Part shown: in pieces, positions 62,757-64,000 of the stretch
Position numbering within the stretch: the first letter of the stretch is position 1
Layout of the letters: each line of letters starts with the position of its first letter
NCBI GenBank assembly: GCA_000402815.1
Contig: AQSA01000006.1
Coordinates: forward strand, 1 to 64,000
Origin: Candidatus Neomarinimicrobium atlanticum
Lineage (GTDB): Bacteria > Fidelibacterota > Marinisomatia > Marinisomatales > Marinisomataceae
DNA: 64,000 nt
Direction of reading: 5' to 3'
The notes under the pieces: model-generated
What the model saw: only the letters and a program-made list of their open reading frames with translations
The model's database searches: none
Told to the model about the DNA's origin: nothing
Position numbers and translations under genes: made by a program

Positions 62757-64000
62757 TTAGTGTTTAAAAACTCTCGTACCTGTAAAAACCATTGAAATTT
62801 TATATTCATTGCAGGCGTCTATAACTTCACCGTCTTTAATTGAGCCGCCCGGCTGTATAATAGACTTTATTTTATATTTTTTCATCAAATCGACAGAATC
62901 TCTAAATGGAAAAAAGGCATCAGATGCAAGAACGGCCCCAGAGGGAACCCGCACTTTTGTTAGTGCATATTTTACAGCATCAACCCTGCTTGTTTGCCCC
63001 CCAGAAATGCTAATTATTTTTTTATTATGCGCAACAACAATAGCGTTTGACTTTGCATGTTTCACCGCCTTCCACGCAAGGTCAAGAGTTATAAGTTCGG
63101 ACTTTGTTGGTATTTTTTTGGTAACAGTTTTTAACGTTGAGACATCTACCGTTGAAAGGTCTGTGTCTTGAACTACCCACCCACCAGCAATCTCTTTTCC
63201 AAGATTTTTTTTGGGCTTGTATTTCCCCATTGAAAGCACACGAAGATTTTTCTTTTTTGCAAAAATAGACAATGCACCACTGTCAAAGCTTGGTGCAATA
63301 ATTATTTCAAAAAAAATCTTATTTAATTCTTTTGCTGTAGCCACATCACACCTTTTATTCATTGCAATGACCCCACCAAAAGCCGAAAGAGGGTCTACTT
63401 TTAGTGCGTTAACAAATGCCAATTTTGATGTTTTGGCAGAACCAATGCCGCACGGCGACCCATGTTTTACAATTACACAGGAAGGTTCTTCAAATTCATG
63501 AAGACATAAAAGCGCCGCTTCACCATCTAAGAAGTTATTATAGGACATTTCCTTGCCCTGTATCTGTTTTGCTTGTGGCAGACCAAAAGAGCCATGTTTA
63601 TCATTTAAAACAAAAGCTTTTTGGTGTGGATTCTCACCATATCGTAAATGTACAGCAGAGCTTTGAAGCTCTGTAGAAATGGCACGATCATAAGAAGCAC
63701 AATGATCAAAAGCTTTTCCTGCCAGAGAAAGGCGTTTACTTTCATTTATGCCACCACCCCTAATTGAATTTTGTATACTTTTATAATCTCTGGGATCAAT
63801 GATAACCGTCACCCATTTATTGTTTTTAGCGGCCGCCCTGATCATGGTTGGCCCACCAATATCAATATTTTCTATTTTTTCTGACATCGTAGATTCTGGA
63901 TTTTTAGCGACCTTTTGAAATGGGTATAGATTACAAACAACCATATCGATCCACAAAATTTTGTTTGTTTTTGCTTCTTGCTGGTCCCTGTCTCTTTTTC
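62757..64000 (-). CDS. purH: Bifunctional AICAR transformylase/IMP cyclohydrolase PurH (5' part cut by window edge)
   Basis: Last two steps of purine synthesis. The frame stays open from 63956 to the window edge, so the coding region begins outside. The visible N-terminal piece ends the MGS-like cyclohydrolase domain: IDMVVCNLYPFQKVAKNPES, ENIDIGGPTMIRAAAKNNKW. The transformylase domain follows with LRYGENPHQKAFV, IQGKEMSYNNFLDGEAALL, SCVIVKHGSPCGIGSAKTS (catalytic Lys-His), VDPLSAFGGVIAMN, and the end DAFFPFRDSVDLMKKYKI, IIQPGGSIKDGEVI, MVFTGTRVFKH. It is followed by the QOR-like gene. Confidence 0.95.
   Translation of the reverse strand, partial: KRDRDQQEAKTNKILWIDMVVCNLYPFQKVAKNPESTMSEKIENIDIGGPTMIRAAAKNNKWVTVIIDPRDYKSIQNSIRGGGINESKRLSLAGKAFDHCASYDRAISTELQSSAVHLRYGENPHQKAFVLNDKHGSFGLPQAKQIQGKEMSYNNFLDGEAALLCLHEFEEPSCVIVKHGSPCGIGSAKTSKLAFVNALKVDPLSAFGGVIAMNKRCDVATAKELNKIFFEIIIAPSFDSGALSIFAKKKNLRVLSMGKYKPKKNLGKEIAGGWVVQDTDLSTVDVSTLKTVTKKIPTKSELITLDLAWKAVKHAKSNAIVVAHNKKIISISGGQTSRVDAVKYALTKVRVPSGAVLASDAFFPFRDSVDLMKKYKIKSIIQPGGSIKDGEVIDACNEYKISMVFTGTRVFKH

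Noticed and set aside
63420..63500. PurH catalytic motif KHGSPCG differing from KHxNPCG
   Set aside because: Ser at this position is known in other PurH/ATIC proteins, so it is not a sign of lost activity.
1..64000. CRISPR arrays, insertion sequences, prophage or defence islands
   Set aside because: No regularly spaced repeats, transposase, integrase or known defence domains were seen; gene content is housekeeping throughout.

Overview
This is one continuous chromosomal stretch of an AT-rich, Gram-negative, free-living bacterium. Envelope genes show the outer membrane: lipid A synthesis (lpxB, lpxK), an ExbB/ExbD/ExbD/TonB transducer, a SurA-type periplasmic chaperone, an MltB-like transglycosylase and a lipoprotein. 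A membrane pyrophosphatase, pyruvate phosphate dikinase, a type-B-like succinate dehydrogenase (single SdhC anchor), a eukaryotic-type glutamine synthetase (GSII), an IspD-IspF fusion and very tight packing (many 1-40 base overlaps, no insertion sequences, no CRISPR) fit a streamlined marine lineage of the FCB group, for example Marinimicrobia/SAR406. The taxonomic guess is inference; there is no rRNA here to test it.

Layout. 0-14.2 kb is one long minus-strand run: uvrA-ruvB-queA-ispDF-ispE-tRNA-Gln-prs-rplY-pth-hppA-rpsF-rpsR-rplI, then, beyond a small plus-strand gene, glnA and a partial mutY. 14.3-22.8 kb is mostly plus strand: yqgE, the GTPase ychF and a Gfo/Idh/MocA oxidoreductase (each broken by one extra A in an A7 run), lpxB, a DUF374 acyltransferase, lpxK and exbB-exbD-exbD-tonB; a FabI-like SDR lies opposite. 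22.8-38.5 kb is metabolic: sdhCAB with an FAH-family enzyme, a short gamma-glutamyltransferase homologue near a C26 amidotransferase-like hydrolase, a MORN-type lipoprotein, ppdK with a saccharopine-reductase-like enzyme and a DUF885-like protein, Smr, aldehyde dehydrogenase and MltB.

38.5-64 kb holds the replication neighbourhood. Minus strand: typA, thyA-folA, M16 peptidase, ICMT-like, yggS, gyrA, gyrB, dnaN, a 308-base AT-rich gap, surA-like, mnmG, mnmE, yidC, rpmH. Plus strand: dnaA, ssb, plsC and a small membrane protein, followed by minus-strand qor and a partial purH. Two perfect parS cores (GTTTCACGTGAAAC) bracket mnmG; one contains its GTG start codon and the other encodes part of its C-terminus. 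A perfect DnaA box touches the dnaA start. rnpA and yidD are missing from between rpmH and yidC, and rsmG/parA/parB are not next to mnmG.

No novel defence system or mobile element was found. The most interesting observations are the gene-embedded parS pair, a parS-like shortened palindrome beside dnaA, the missing rnpA, a strand-composition switch whose polarity looks opposite to that expected for an origin, an almost leaderless dnaN promoter, a tRNA squeezed inside an operon, and two A7 frameshifts in neighbouring genes.
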